From: Coix lacryma-jobi var. lacryma-jobi
Taxonomy: Eukaryota; Streptophyta; Magnoliopsida; Poales; Poaceae
Assembly: GCA_009763385.1 (NCBI GenBank)
Contig: VDCT01000325.1
Span: forward strand, 682,001-746,000
Length of the DNA: 64,000 bases
Direction of reading: 5' to 3'
The first letter of the stretch is position 1; the number at the start of each line of letters is the position of its first letter. Made by a program: the position numbers and the translations under genes. The notes under the pieces were generated by a model. The model saw nothing but the letters and a program-made list of their open reading frames with translations. It did no database searches and was not told where the DNA came from. Positions 11,336 through 22,151 of this stretch are shown piece after piece.

Positions 11336-12619
11336 CTAGTTGTACTGGAACAAGGTGGTCCGCTCCGGCCAGACCGCCGCGAACGCGGCCGCCTGCGCCG
11401 GCGCGACGACGTCGAGCCGCCACGCGAGGAACTGCGGCGGCACACCCGCCTCGGCGTCCGCGACGTCGCCACTGCCGCCGCCCGGGAACGCCGGCCCCTC
11501 GCAGCCGCCGTACGGCACGGGCGCCACCCTACCGGGCACCGCCGTCGCAGCGCCGTACTGCGCCCGCTGCGCGAAGTAGCCGCACCCGCCCTGGTCCACG
11601 GCCGCCGCCGCCGTCGCCGTCGCCGCGGCGCGCCGCTCCTCCTTCTTGAACCTGATGCCGCAGGCGTTGCACAGGGACTGCATGCATCACGGACAGCAGA
11701 TAGAATACGCATCGATCAGCGCACTCGTATAGTAGGAGTATGCATGGCTAGCTCAAAGTGTGCCGCTGGCATATATGGGAGACCGCGCTGGTTTTCAACT
11801 ACTAGCCGACGTGAAAAAAAAACTGTCAGTGGCAGACGACACGACGACGCTGGCTCATGTCGGTCGTGCGTCTGTCACGTGACAAGTTACGTCGTGATGC
11901 GAATCCTGCTCCATTGTCACGTTCACACTGCCTCGTTTGCTCATCCATTTTGCTAGTAGTGCACTTAACAATTCCTATTTTTTTTGCTAGTAAGAGCGAG
12001 GTTGAAGTTGAACCGTCTTGATGGAGACGCAGAACAGAAGGCAAACCTTGGGGCCGCGAGGTCCGTTCCTCCACAGCGGCGTGGACGAGGTGCCGCAGTT
12101 GGCGCAGCGGCGGTCCACGAGCATCGTCGGGTCCTGCCCGTGCCCGTGCCCGGCGCACGGCACGGCGGCGCTCTTGTTGATAGCGGCGGCAACCGCAGCG
12201 GGCCTGCTGCCGCCTTGGCAGCAGCAGCAACGGCAGTAGGGCTGATCAGCAGTGGCGGCGACGTCCCACGACACGGCGCCACAAGACGCCGACGCCAGGC
12301 ACGCCGGGCGCTGCTTGGCGGTCTCGGCGGCGGCGCGGCGCGAGGACGGCGTGCCGAGCGAGAGCGTGCAGTCGACGGAGCCCGTGGAGGAGGAGGACGG
12401 GGACGAAGGGGAGGTGGTGACGGAGCTGTGGCTGTCGTCGTCGAACAACCCGTCCGCCGCCGGCGCGCACTGGTGGGCCTCGGTGTTTGGCACTGGGAAG
12501 AAGAGCGAGAAGGTGGTGGACGCCGCCGCCATTGTGCCGGGGGCAGCAGCGGCCGCGGTGGTCTGGTGGTGGCGTGGCTGCTGGTGCTGGTGGTGGCTGC
12601 TGCTGCAGTGGCAAAGCAT
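11336..12619 (-). CDS. HAN-like: HAN-type GATA zinc-finger transcription factor
   Basis: Two exons, complement of 11336-11677 and 12047-12619, join in phase to a 304-residue protein. The intron (11678-12046) splits the zinc finger after ...RGPK, as in plant GATA genes. The single GATA finger is C-X2-C-X18-C-X2-C: RRCANCGTSSTPLWRNGPRG then SLCNACGIRFKKEERR. Three more blocks identify the HANABA TARANU subfamily: an N-terminal CHCSS motif, VDCTLSLGTPSSR before the finger, and FLAWRLDV near the C-terminus. HAN-family factors act in the nucleus and pattern shoot, inflorescence and flower boundaries; grass members (maize tasselsheath1, rice NECK LEAF1, barley THIRD OUTER GLUME) repress bract growth. 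I cannot tell which grass paralogue this is. His, Ala and Gly runs look normal for a grass GC-rich gene. The open frames on the other strand here are shadows. Confidence 0.9.
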
Positions 12620-12793
12620 GGTCCTGGTCCGCTGCGAGCGAGGGCACAGTGCTGCGTTTTAAAGCGAAGCGGCGGCGGCGAGGAGATCCGGAACTTTGGC
12701 TTGTTGGATACTGGGACGGGTGGTGGACGACAGCAGAGGGCAGTGCAGGAGCTCAGCTAGGCGAGCCACAGCCACCACCAGGCAGGGCTAGCT

Positions 12794-12804
12794 AGGATTT
12801 ATAG
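12794..12804 (-). promoter_or_regulatory. Probable TATA box of the HAN-like GATA gene
   Basis: On the minus strand CTATAAATC lies about 180 bp upstream of the ATG at 12619, leaving a plausible 5' UTR of roughly 150 nt. Position and sequence are suggestive only. Confidence 0.45.
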
Positions 12805-12914
12805 GATCAGATTCGCTGTGCAGAGAAGGCGATCTGCTAGCCGCCTCGTTGATGCTGATGCCAATGCCCACTGCAATTGGCCTTGTTGACAGAAATTTTA
12901 CATTGTCAATTTAA

Positions 12915-13557
12915 GAGCATCTCCAACAACTTGATAAATCAACTTGGTATTTTTATAAACTTGGCAAAAACACAAAAATCTCTCTCCAACAACTCCCTAA
13001 ATCAACTTGCTATTTTTCCGAAGTGCCTAACCGGACCCCTCGCGCGCGGATATTCCCGCAGTGTGTATCGCGCGCGCATCGCCCGCTCGCCGCTCCCCGC
13101 TGCCCCGCACTCGCCGGCGTCGGGCCTCCCCGCTGCCCGCTGGCTCGCTGCCCCGCTGGCTCGTGAGGCTGGAGGACGGACGCCGAGAACGTCTCTCTGA
13201 CCCCCGCCGCCGCGTCCCACCGGCGGAGGAGCGGTCTGGTGCTCCGCCCCGCGGGCGGTTCGGGCGAGGACGTCCCTCTGGCCCCCGCCGCCGCGCCGGG
13301 AGCAGGAGGCGCGCTCGCGGCCGAGCTGTCCTACGACGGGGCCCGTGCGCCGTTCTACGTCTCGTTCACGCTGACCGGAGGAAAGGGAAGAAGAAACAGG
13401 CAATGACAGGCGGGTCTCATCTGTCATCCTCTATTTTTACCAAGTGAGAGCAGCAAATTGTTGGAGACACATCTTTTTTTTACTTGCTAAATAAAATACC
13501 AACTTGCTATAACTCAAGATATACCAAGTAAATTTTAGGGAGTTGTTGGAGATACTC
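12915..13557. mobile_element. Tourist-like MITE with GC-rich passenger
   Basis: Inverted ends GAGCATCTCCAACAACTTG and, at the right, GTTGTTGGAGATACTC, with TAA on both sides (12912-12914 and 13558-13560). The outer parts are AT-rich MITE sequence (TAAATCAACTTGGTATTTTT). The centre, about 13030-13440, is strongly GC-rich and unrelated to the ends, so it looks like captured host DNA. Sibling copies without it lie at 58595 and, as a remnant, 18676. The open frames in the insert are Arg/Gly/Pro-rich and not recognisable. Confidence 0.7.
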
Positions 13558-13560
13558 TAA

Positions 13561-13808
13561 GTATGTTTTTAAAAATAGACTAATTACAAAACTAATTCAT
13601 TTATTAAACATTAATTTGTGAAACGAATCTATTAAGTTTTATTAGTCCATAATTTGATAATGTCGTACTATAGTAAATATGTGCAAATAATAGATTAATT
13701 TAGCTTAAAAGATTTGTCTTGTTAATTACCATATGATAGTGTAATTAGTTTTATAATTAGTCTACTTTTAATAGACTAAATAGTGTTGTAACATTCGATG
13801 TGATACGG
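13561..13808. mobile_element. Partial MITE (same family as 17213-17560)
   Basis: Shares TAATTCATTTATTAAACATT-type subterminal sequence, GAAACGAATCTATTAAG and AATAGACTAAATAGTGTTG with the element at 17213. The left terminus is missing, probably lost where it meets the preceding element. Confidence 0.5.
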
Positions 13809-13821
13809 CACCCTGGCCTTA

Positions 13822-14118
13822 GAGGCTGAAAAGTTTTTGCATGTCACATCGAATTTTTTGACATCATTTAGTTTATTTAAAATAAACAAATAAGAAAGCA
13901 AATTGCATATTTTTTTTCTCGAAACCGGCGAATTTATTAAGACTAATTAATTTATTATTAAAACATGAACTTTTAGGCTTAAAAATCATCTTAAAAATTA
14001 CATGCGATTTATATAATTAGTTATTTTTAATCTACATTTAATACAATATGCATGTGTCCAAACATTTAATGTGTACATGAAAAGTTTTTGGGTGGAAGCG
14101 TGGAAACTAAACAAGGCC
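13822..14118. mobile_element. Tourist-like MITE with TTA target duplication
   Basis: Runs from GAGGCTGAAAAGTTTTTG to GGAAACTAAACAAGGCC and is flanked by TTA at 13819-13821 and 14119-14121. The interior has the family phrases ACATCGAATTTTTTGACATC and CATGTGTCCAAACATTTAAT. Confidence 0.7.
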
Positions 14119-14121
14119 TTA

Positions 14122-14702
14122 ATAAGTTCTTATTGTTTCCACTCAGAAAACTTTTCACCTATCACATTAAATATTGGAACACATACTCTCTCCATACTCA
14201 TAAAGTTAGTCATTTTGGACAAAATTGAAGTCAAACATTGGAAATATAAATTATGACTAACTTTTAATTCGTTGAGTTTGAAAATATGATAATTATATGA
14301 ATAGATTTGTTTTGAAAAGTACTTTCATAAAAATATACACATGTCACTTTTAAATAAATATTTTTATAAAAATAAGAAGTCAAAGTTATGTTTTGGAGAC
14401 CGTATTATTATTCAAAATGACTTTCTTTACGAGTATAGAGTAGTATATGAAGTATTAAATATTACCTAAAGAATAAATAATTACACTGATTGCAATAACT
14501 TTACGAGACGATTTTTTCAACCTAATTAGTCCACATTTTGACAAAGTTGTTCTATAATAAAGATGTGTTAATAATAGATTAATTAGTCTTAATAAATTCA
14601 TCTCATGGTTTCCATACGTAATATATAATTTATTTTTTTTCTTATTAGTCTATTTTTAATAAACTAAATTTATAGCGAAACATCTAACGTGACATTTAAA
14701 AC
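14122..14702. mobile_element. MITE interrupted by a second MITE
   Basis: The left part (TTTCCACTCAGAAAACTTTT...ATTAAATATTGGAACACA) and the right part (TGAAGTATTAAATATTACC onward) are halves of one Tourist-like element, separated by the Stowaway-like insertion at about 14186-14445. Outer boundaries are approximate. Confidence 0.55.
14186..14445. mobile_element. Nested Stowaway-like MITE
   Basis: The ends pair imperfectly: CTCTCTCCATACTCATAAAG on the left and CTTTACGAGTATAGAG on the right, with TA at each junction. It interrupts the MITE around it, so it inserted later. The right boundary is uncertain by 2 bp. Confidence 0.6.
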
Positions 14703-15010
14703 CAAAATTTACACCAATCACATTGAATCTTTAACACATGCATGAAGTACTAAATATAAATTGAAAAAATAACTAATTACACATTTCGCATGGAATATAC
14801 GAGACGAATCTTTTAAGCCTAAATAGTTCATGATTTGACACTAAAGTGCTACAGTAACATGTGTGCTAATGAAGAATCAATTAGTCTTAAAAAAATTTGT
14901 CTCATGATTTATGGACAGATTATATAATTTATTTATTTTTTGTTAGTATCCAAATATTATGCAACAGTCTATATTACTTATGACGTGACATTTAAAAAAA
15001 ATTATAAAAG
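14703..15010. mobile_element. Further MITE in the cluster, boundaries approximate
   Basis: Contains CACCAATCACATTGAATCTT, ACACATGCATGAAGTACTAA and ACGAGACGAATCTTTTAAGC, the shared core of the local Tourist-like family. Clear termini are not resolved. Confidence 0.45.
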
Positions 15011-15120
15011 ATTGAAACATGCCCTAAACCGAGGGGGCTTTGTTATTTGCTTTGAATACTGCGCGCGGCTGCTGCCATGCACCTCGGTTTGCACTGCACT
15101 GCATTGCATGCCCTAGCTAA

Positions 15121-15447
15121 GGTCATCCGCAATGGTTGTCAAATAGCTAGCTAGGAGGAATTCTATTGGCTCTCAATAGCACTTTACCAATAGCTAGCGA
15201 GATGACGTATAAAAATAATATAAAAGAAGCACTCCTATTGGCTATCGAGAAGAGAGATAAAATAGCTAGCTATTTGATCTCTCTCCTCGATAGCCAATAA
15301 GAGTGCTACTTTTGTAAGTTGCCTCATCAAAATAGTATTTATTTATATGTCTCATCTAGCTAACTATTTGTAAGTTGTTATTGAGAGTCAATAACATTCT
15401 TCCTAGAGACCAAATAGCTAGCATTTTGAACACCATTGCGGACGCCC
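15121..15447. mobile_element. Tourist-like MITE, intact sibling of 20800-22148
   Basis: Ends GGTCATCCGCAATGG and, reverse-complemented at the right, GGGCGTCCGCAATGG, with TAA on both sides (15118-15120 and 15448-15450). The interior is itself foldback-like: GCTATTTGATCTCTCTC pairs with GAGAGATAAAATAGC, around CTATTGGCTATCGAG. The same family occurs in opposite orientation at 20800. Confidence 0.8.
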
Positions 15448-15450
15448 TAA

Positions 15451-17212
15451 TGTAGCAGTAGCATGTAGGAGTAGTGTAGGAGGAGTATCTGGGATTGGGA
15501 CTTGGGAGGAGGAGATCAGGAAAGGATATGGCAGCACCCAATGAGTACACCGCTGAAGCTGGAAGCGAGGGAGGCGCTGTGGATGCGGTGGTGCGCGCAG
15601 ACGCAGTGGTCACTGGTCAGGTCAGTCAGACTCGACGCGACGAGCTGGCTGGGCTGACTGGTCGAAGCAGACCGGTGCACCGGTCTGCTGCTGGCGCTGG
15701 CACCTATCCCGGGGCACGCGCACGGCGCACTGTTCACCCTATCTATCCAAGCAGTGCCGCTGCAGGCAGCAGCAGCAGCAGCAATCCGTAGGGAGAATCA
15801 ATGGAGCAGGCGGGCCAGCATGCAGGCAGGCAGGATAGCATCAGCTAGTAGCAGGAGTACTGTAGATCGAGCGGAATCCGTAGACGGCAGACGGAGGAGG
15901 AGGACGCCGGCTGGCCGGCCGGGGTCCTTGGAACTGGCAACGATAACGATCGAGCGAGCCTGCCGCTATCGGGCCGGGGGCTGCAATGACGAGCGACTGT
16001 TCCGGCCCGGGCCTTTTACGTCACACAACAAGACCCCGATCAAGCGAGCGAAAACGGCCAGGCCTGGCGCCATGCATGGCAGACCTAACCTACCCGTACT
16101 AGCCAGGCACAGGTCTGTGAACCACCACGCCTCGTACGGGCCTGCTGGTGCTGGGCGTACGCCCATCCCTCGCCTCGCGTCACCGGCCGCTGACACACGG
16201 GCGAGACGTGCGACGCATCGGCGGCGGGCGGGCGAGCCGGACTGCCGGAGTCCCGGACGGTCAAAAGCCGGGGCCGGACGGCCGAGGCATGTGACCCGTG
16301 CCCGTGGAAGGAACAGTCTCCCACGCACGCGGACGCGGACGGACCGGCCGGCCGCGCGCGTACTCCGTATAGTACGAGTAGTACTCCTACGTATTTCTAC
16401 GCCTACTCTACTCTACGCATCGGCTCGCCCGCCCGCCGGCGCGGATCGCGATGCTGGGCCTGCGCTGTTGCCGTGCCACGGGGATCCGTACCCGCGCGCC
16501 AGCGCTGCCCCGGCCTGTCGCATCGAGGCGGGGGCCCGCCCCCCGCAGAAGCCACACGGCCGGCCGCCGGCCGTGCCGTCCCGGTTGCTGCAGTGCCCCT
16601 CCGCTGCCACCGCCGGGCCGGGACGACGCGGATGCATGGGCACCGCCCGCCAGCCGCCAGGCCGCCACCGGGGGGCCGTCGTCGTATCGTATCGTACGTA
16701 CGCGGCGGACCACGGGGCCAGAGGGGTCCCTGTCGCGAGCCGGGGGCGTTGCGGCAGCGCGGCTGGTACGGACGGCCCGGCAACGTCATGGTGTCATGGA
16801 CGCGTACGTGCGTGTCGCGCCGCCGTGCGGGCGTCCGGTAGGCTTTACGCCCCCGTCCGTCCTCTCCTCCGCACTGTGCGCGGCGGTCCGGTCCCGGCCC
16901 CGGTGACCGCACGCTGCCGCCTCTGGCCGTTGCTGACGGATCAATACAGTGCAACGCAATGCGACTGCGTGGTGCGTGCGTGCTCGCCGTCCGGTCCGGA
17001 CCGCGCAACGTGCACCGGCCGGCCGGGGGATACGGTACGGACACGGGGACGCCCATGTCAAGTCGTCGTTGAGTGGCGTACTACCGAGCCGTGTGATTCT
17101 CCAAGACGATGCTGTACGTCACCAGCTGGCCCGTCGCGGATGCCGATGCGTTAGCGTTCCGTACCACGTAGGAGTAGTACTGGCTCCCAGCACGGGGATT
17201 CTTCTCGACTTC
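15451..17212. other. GC-rich block upstream of the GATA gene, no credible gene
   Basis: About 1.7 kb of high-GC sequence bounded by two MITEs. It contains many CGTACG-type palindromes and a perfect 24-bp palindrome at 15666-15689 centred on GGTGCACC. A long open frame exists (15754-17154, +), but it is very rich in Arg, Pro, Ala and Gly on more than one frame and has no recognisable domain, as expected where stop codons are rare. It could be regulatory DNA or an old gene remnant. Confidence 0.4.
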
Positions 17213-17560
17213 GGGCGTGTTCGTTTGCAGGTCAAATTTTTTTTTTTTCAAATCACATCGGACGTTGCGGCCCTAGTTTCGTCTATTAAAAATATAATAA
17301 TTAAAAAACTAATTTGTTAGCCGGAGATTAATTCACGAGACGAATCTATTAAACTTAATTAGTTCATGATTTGACAATGTGGTGCTATAGAAAACATTCG
17401 CTAATGATGGATTAATTTACCTTAATACATTCGTCTTAGTAATTAGCATATGACCCTGTAATTAGTTTTATAATTAGTTTATTTTTAATAGACAAAACTA
17501 GTACCGCAACGTCCGATGTGACAGACAAAAAAAAAAATTGCCAGGGATCCAAACACTCCC
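17213..17560. mobile_element. MITE with TTC target duplication
   Basis: Ends GGGCGTGTTCGTTTGCAGG and, reverse-complemented at the right, GGGAGTGTTTGGATCCCTGG, each followed inward by a T or A run. TTC lies on both sides (17210-17212 and 17561-17563). The length is 348 bp. A partial sibling lies at 13561. Confidence 0.7.
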
Positions 17561-17563
17561 TTC

Positions 17564-18675
17564 ATGCGTCACAAGAAATTTCCGGGCGCGGACTAATGGA
17601 ATGCGTTCTCATAAGAATTTACGTCTTGCTAACAATTCTTCTCAGGCGATGAGTTCATGCACTGTTTGACGCTTTTTCCAGCTATAAGCTGACGTAAGCA
17701 AGATGAGTTCATGCACTGTTTTGCTGCTCAGCTGACTCTGTTCGGCGGAAGGATGATTTTTATTATACTACGCCACGATTGATTTGTATGGATGATCAAA
17801 GTCAGTTTCTAACTTAAGCGAATAGAGCTAAAGGTTTTGAATGGTGATCTGAGATGTGTGATGAGCAGCACAACAAATGTAGGGAACCAGCTGCAGCCAT
17901 TGCATCTTGCTAACAATTGTTTTTTTGTCAACATTAGCCTTGATGGTTTCAAGAGTATCTTTCAATATAGCTCCTCGTCTCTGAAAAATAAAATTGTTAT
18001 CTTAGACAAAACATAATTTTCTACTTCTCCAACAGACACACAAATATTTATTACATCTCCCCTTGTATAAAAAGGAGTTGCATCTCTTCCAACGGGCTAG
18101 TGCCCATCCTAGCTCCTAGTTTGTGTTCATCATTTTTCTCGCGACGTCTACCACCAACTGTAATCTTCTCAGCCAGGGTGCTGATCATCACTTCCACTTC
18201 AGCCACAACAAGACAGCTTGTGTCGTTGAGCAGAGCACTATGTGCGCTGCCGCGAGGAAGCTCGCACCGACACACACGTCGCGAGGAGTTTCTTGCAGTG
18301 TCTGTTGTCGATTGCCATCTCGCATAGTTAGGGTGTTCTCCAGCGCCACGGGCAAGAGCGTTCGTGTCTCCACACGCGACAACACCGACTCATCAAGCGA
18401 AACGATATTGTCTTAAGCGTAACCACCTCTATCTGGCTACTCGTCCCTAGTGACCATGTCCTCACCTTTTTGCGCGATGGGAGAACTATGCGCTCCTTGA
18501 TACATGTTGTTGTATGTTCGGATCCGGGAGTTCGCACAACTCAATCAAGCAAAGACCGATGTGGGGGAGAGAAAGAGGTGGCAACGAGAGGGAAGACCAA
18601 TATGGGGAATAGATAGTTAGATTTCACTGAGAGTTGAGATTCATTTGTATTGCGGTTAATTATTGATGATCAGCA
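17564..18675. other. Intergenic, nothing recognised
   Basis: Mixed-composition DNA with only short overlapping open frames. No RNA gene, repeat array or domain is seen. Confidence 0.35.
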
Positions 18676-18774
18676 AAAGCATCTCTCCTGATAAATCAAA
18701 AAAGTGGTATTGGATCAACCCCATATTACTACTTTATTGGGAGTGGTGTTCGAGAGTTGTTGGAGATGCTCTTA
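18676..18774. mobile_element. Remnant of the GAGCATCTCC MITE family
   Basis: Has AGCATCTCTCCTGATAAATC on the left and GAGTTGTTGGAGATGCTC on the right, only about 95 bp apart. It is an internally deleted copy of the family seen intact at 12915 and 58595. Confidence 0.5.
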
Positions 18775-20799
18775 TTATATGCCATGGCAATGACGATAGC
18801 ATACATATCGGAAAGTGGTGTCACTGTCAATTGGACTATATCAATCGAGATGAAATTTGGAGAAGAATTCACCATAGAAGCGTCTCAAACATCCATCCCT
18901 CTCATTCAGGCATGTTACATGCTTGATCTATCATAGAACATAAGCTATCCTTAAAATTCTATAACATATTATGTATTAAACCAATATAAACCTTTCTGGT
19001 ATTATATTTGTATCAGTAATATAAATTAGTAGCAACTATACATATGAATGTTGCCTTTCTAAATTGAGTTAGATGGTTAGTTCACCTAGAATCTCTTATA
19101 ATTTGAGATAAATCATGAACTTTGACAACTTATGTATTCTAGGACAAAGTAAGTGCCACTTGTTAGGTGTCAAATAATGACCATGCCCACCCACTTTCTT
19201 TTCTACCCTTTATCTGTATCATCTACGCTCACATGAGTTGCCACCCTCTCGTCCTCCAACATTGTGGAATCTCTCGTAACTATCTACACACCCTTCTAAA
19301 AAGATAAAGGCAATGGGTAAATAAGGGTGAATATGCTCAACAATGGTTTCTTCAAAAGAAGATTGAACGTATCCGATTTTGACCGAAAAGCTTCAAACAA
19401 GATTAGAACCCCACCCCACCCCCACCCAAAACTCACAAACAAGCACAAAACAACAAGTATATTGACGTGAAAGCTAAAATAAGTGATAGAAATGGAAAAA
19501 TGAGGCAAACCAAATCAGAAACACAAGGATATGCTTCGCGTAGTCCAAGTACACCATTTGGATCCTACTTCCCCGTTGAGTGGTTGTCAAGGTTGATCTA
19601 GTCGGGTCTCCTTGAAATACACACTTTTCTTGAGTCCACTAGATGATCTTTCACTAATAAGTGGGCAAAATCATAGCCCCTCAAATTGTCACACAACAAT
19701 CCATAAAGCTTGGGTGCTTGTCAATGATGCCTAGAAATCTAGAATGGTTTGGCTCCAAGAGTAACAAATGCTTCATGAGTTGCACCATATATATTGCCAC
19801 ATAGTGATCAAGAGTAGTGTGTTTGTTTTCTGTCCTGGCAGGTCTGGCCAAGTAGAAGATTTTGGTCCTAGACATCCAAAATCGAATGCCTTGGAGCGCT
19901 ATCTGGCCCAGGTAGATTCACTTAGGAGCCAACCAAACATGTGTCAATGGAAGTCTTTGAATAGCTCAAAAGTACGACTCTTGCAGGCTAACACAAACTC
20001 GATTCCCTCAGTCCAATCCAAATGATATCTCACAAATCCCATTGAGGAATGAGAAGGAAAGCCCTCAAGGCTTGTTTGAATGTTAGAGGAAGTGAAGTGC
20101 ATCAGAAGGCCCACAAAGTGGGAGAGGGTGAGTGTAGCTATTTGGTAACAAGTCGATCAATCTGTCTATCCGGTTTCCTCATGATTAATCGTTGTTGTTT
20201 GGAACCTTGGTAGAACTGACCTCCTCAATGACTAACAACATATCATACCAAGTTCTCGATCGTGTTATTCCCTCTAATGCCCTTTCTTACCCCAAGTAAC
20301 CGCATGTATCCTAGCAACTACCACCACTAACTTCTTGTTTCTTGGTTTCTCACCTCCAACATCTATTTTCATGGTGACCATTCTGTTCTCCTTTCTCACT
20401 CTTAGTGATTTTGTCGCCACCAAATCTATCTGTCTCAAAATTACTTGTATGATGCTCAAACATCTAGGTCCCACTTGAAACATATAATTTTTTCTTGTTT
20501 TTATGTTTTCTATAAAAATAAACTAATTCACGTGAAATTGTTGCGTTTCAAAGAGCACCTAAACTCATACGGTATACAGTAGTTTGGAGTAACAAAACTT
20601 GAAATGCTTGACTTGGCCACCGTTGCTTGGCCACGGCCCACGAGAATCCAGCCGGCCGGACACGGCAGGTCGGTCTGATTGAAAGTGAAAGGTAACAACC
20701 AAGGGAATAAAAATCAAAGGAGCAGAGCAAGCAGCAGGTGTAAAGCAACAAAGAGGTCAGACCGTCAGAAAACACAGAATGCTCCAGCAGGAGAGTTTA
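18775..20799. other. Intergenic, nothing recognised except a C-rich tract
   Basis: About 2 kb without a credible gene. At 19411-19429 four C-runs separated by single A residues make a canonical G-quadruplex pattern on the minus strand. Confidence 0.4.
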
Positions 20800-21121
20800 G
20801 GGCGTCCGCAATGGTGTTCAAATCGCTAGCTATTTGGTCTATAAAAAGAATGTTATTGGCTCTCAATGACAACTTACAAATAGCTAGCTGGATGAGACAT
20901 ATAAATAAATAATATTTTGATGAGACAACTTACAAAAGTAGCACTCTTATTGGCTATCGAGGAAAGAGATCAAATAGCTAGCTATTGGGAAGTCGCTGGC
21001 TATTTGATCTCTCTTCTCGATAGCCAATAAGAGTGCTACTTTTTTATTATTTTTATATATTATCTCGCTAGCTATTTGTAAAGTGCTATTGAGAGCCAAT
21101 AAAATTTCTCCTAACTAGCTA

Positions 21122-21378
21122 CTCCCTCCGTCCATAAAAACATGCAATTATGGGATCCGTACCGGTCAAATAGATTCAAGTTTGACTAAGATTATAATAA
21201 AAGATATTAGTATTTGTGTCATTAAATAAAATTATTATGAAAATATATTCTATTACTAATCTAATGGTATATTTTTTGTATCAAGAATGTTAGTACTTTT
21301 TTATATAACTTCGGTCAAAGTTCGAATTGTTTGACTCCTCGATAAGCGAGAATTGCATGTTTTGTTGAACAGAGGGAG
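21122..21378. mobile_element. Nested Stowaway-like MITE
   Basis: Ends CTCCCTCCGTCCATAAAAAC and, at the right, AACAGAGGGAG, with subterminal CATGCAATTATGG pairing with GAATTGCATG. TA borders both sides. It sits inside the split Tourist-like MITE. Confidence 0.75.
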
Positions 21379-21380
21379 TA

Positions 21381-22123
21381 CTCCCTCCGTATCCTATTTA
21401 GAAGTCGTTTAGGTCATAAGTGTGATTACCAAGGAGTCATTAATTAGAGGGTATTTTTCCCTGTCTACCCCTATTAAATAGGCCTGCGGGTGCACTTTAC
21501 ATGAGAATAAATCAGAGTTGGAGTGGCTAGCACAGCACTAAAAAGACCCCAAGGTCCCAAGTTCGATTCTCGGTGGGCACACATATTTTTTGGATTTTGC
21601 TATTTTGCATGGCGAATTTCCATGCTACGCCATCTGCGATGACCAGCACGTTGCCCACCTCACGATGGCCTCGTCCGGCGCCTGCGAATCCAGCGCGACG
21701 GACAGCAGCGGGTCGACGACGTCCTCCGACTCCGGCGTGGTGTCCTCTGCGGCGAGCCCCTCCGACTCCGGCCCGAAGCCGTCCGCGGCGGCCAACACCC
21801 GCGCGCCGCCGGACTCCATAGCGATGAAACGAAGTGGGCGATGAACGTGCGGACGGCCGCCGGAGTACTAAACGCTAGCCAATGGAATGCACATGCGAGC
21901 GTGTGGGAGATGAAGTAGTAGACGTGCGGACGCGTGCTGTGGCCTACGGCGTTCTGCATGCTGACAGGATCCCTTCAATCGAGGAGTCCGTGTTTAATGA
22001 TGGTCAGATGAACGGGCGGCGCGCATGCCTGACCAGGGGCAATTCCGTCCAAAATCTCCCTCGCTGACGTGGACGTCTTGGGTCTCTCCTCCAGAACGAC
22101 TGCTAAACGAGATAAGGAGGGAG
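21381..22123. mobile_element. 743-bp Stowaway/mariner-like element with passenger sequences
   Basis: Left end CTCCCTCCGTATCCTATTTA then GAAGTCG; the reverse-complemented right end is CTCCCTCCTTATCTCGTTTA then GCAGTCG. The TIR is about 27 bp with TA flanks. It is long for a MITE: inside are a tRNA-like segment (21512-21583) and a GC-rich stretch (about 21640-21990) unlike the AT-rich ends. The best open frame in the latter is minus 21819-21625, acidic and unrecognised; a captured gene fragment is likely but unproven. Confidence 0.65.
21512..21583 (+). repeat. tRNA-derived (SINE-like) segment
   Basis: An A-box-like GGAGTGGCTAGCAC is followed 30-40 bp later by a B-box-like AGTTCGATTCTC, the spacing of an internal pol III promoter. 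No full cloverleaf can be drawn, so this is a SINE-like or tRNA-derived fragment and not a tRNA gene. Confidence 0.4.
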
Positions 22124-22151
22124 TATTTGACAACCGTTGCGGATGGCCTTA

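Larger units (their letters stand above)
20800..22148. mobile_element. Tourist-like MITE split by two nested elements
   Basis: The left part (20800-21121) matches 15121-15447 in reverse orientation, and its last 25 bp reappear at 22124-22148 as TTTGACAACCGTTGCGGATG plus GCC. Outer flanks are TTA/TTA (20797-20799 and 22149-22151). The sequence between, 21122-22123, is two further TIR elements, each bordered by TA. Confidence 0.8.

Noticed and set aside
11984..12760. 258-codon plus-strand open frame over the GATA gene
   Set aside because: Lies antisense to the clearly recognised HAN-like GATA exon and is low-complexity Arg/Gly-rich; a shadow frame.
15754..17154. 466-codon plus-strand open frame
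   Set aside because: GC-rich DNA with few stop codons; product is Arg/Pro/Ala/Gly-rich without any domain, and comparable open frames exist on the other strand. No codon or splice evidence.
21512..21583. Functional tRNA gene
   Set aside because: Only A-box-like and B-box-like motifs are present; no acceptor stem or anticodon arm can be formed. Kept only as a SINE-like fragment.
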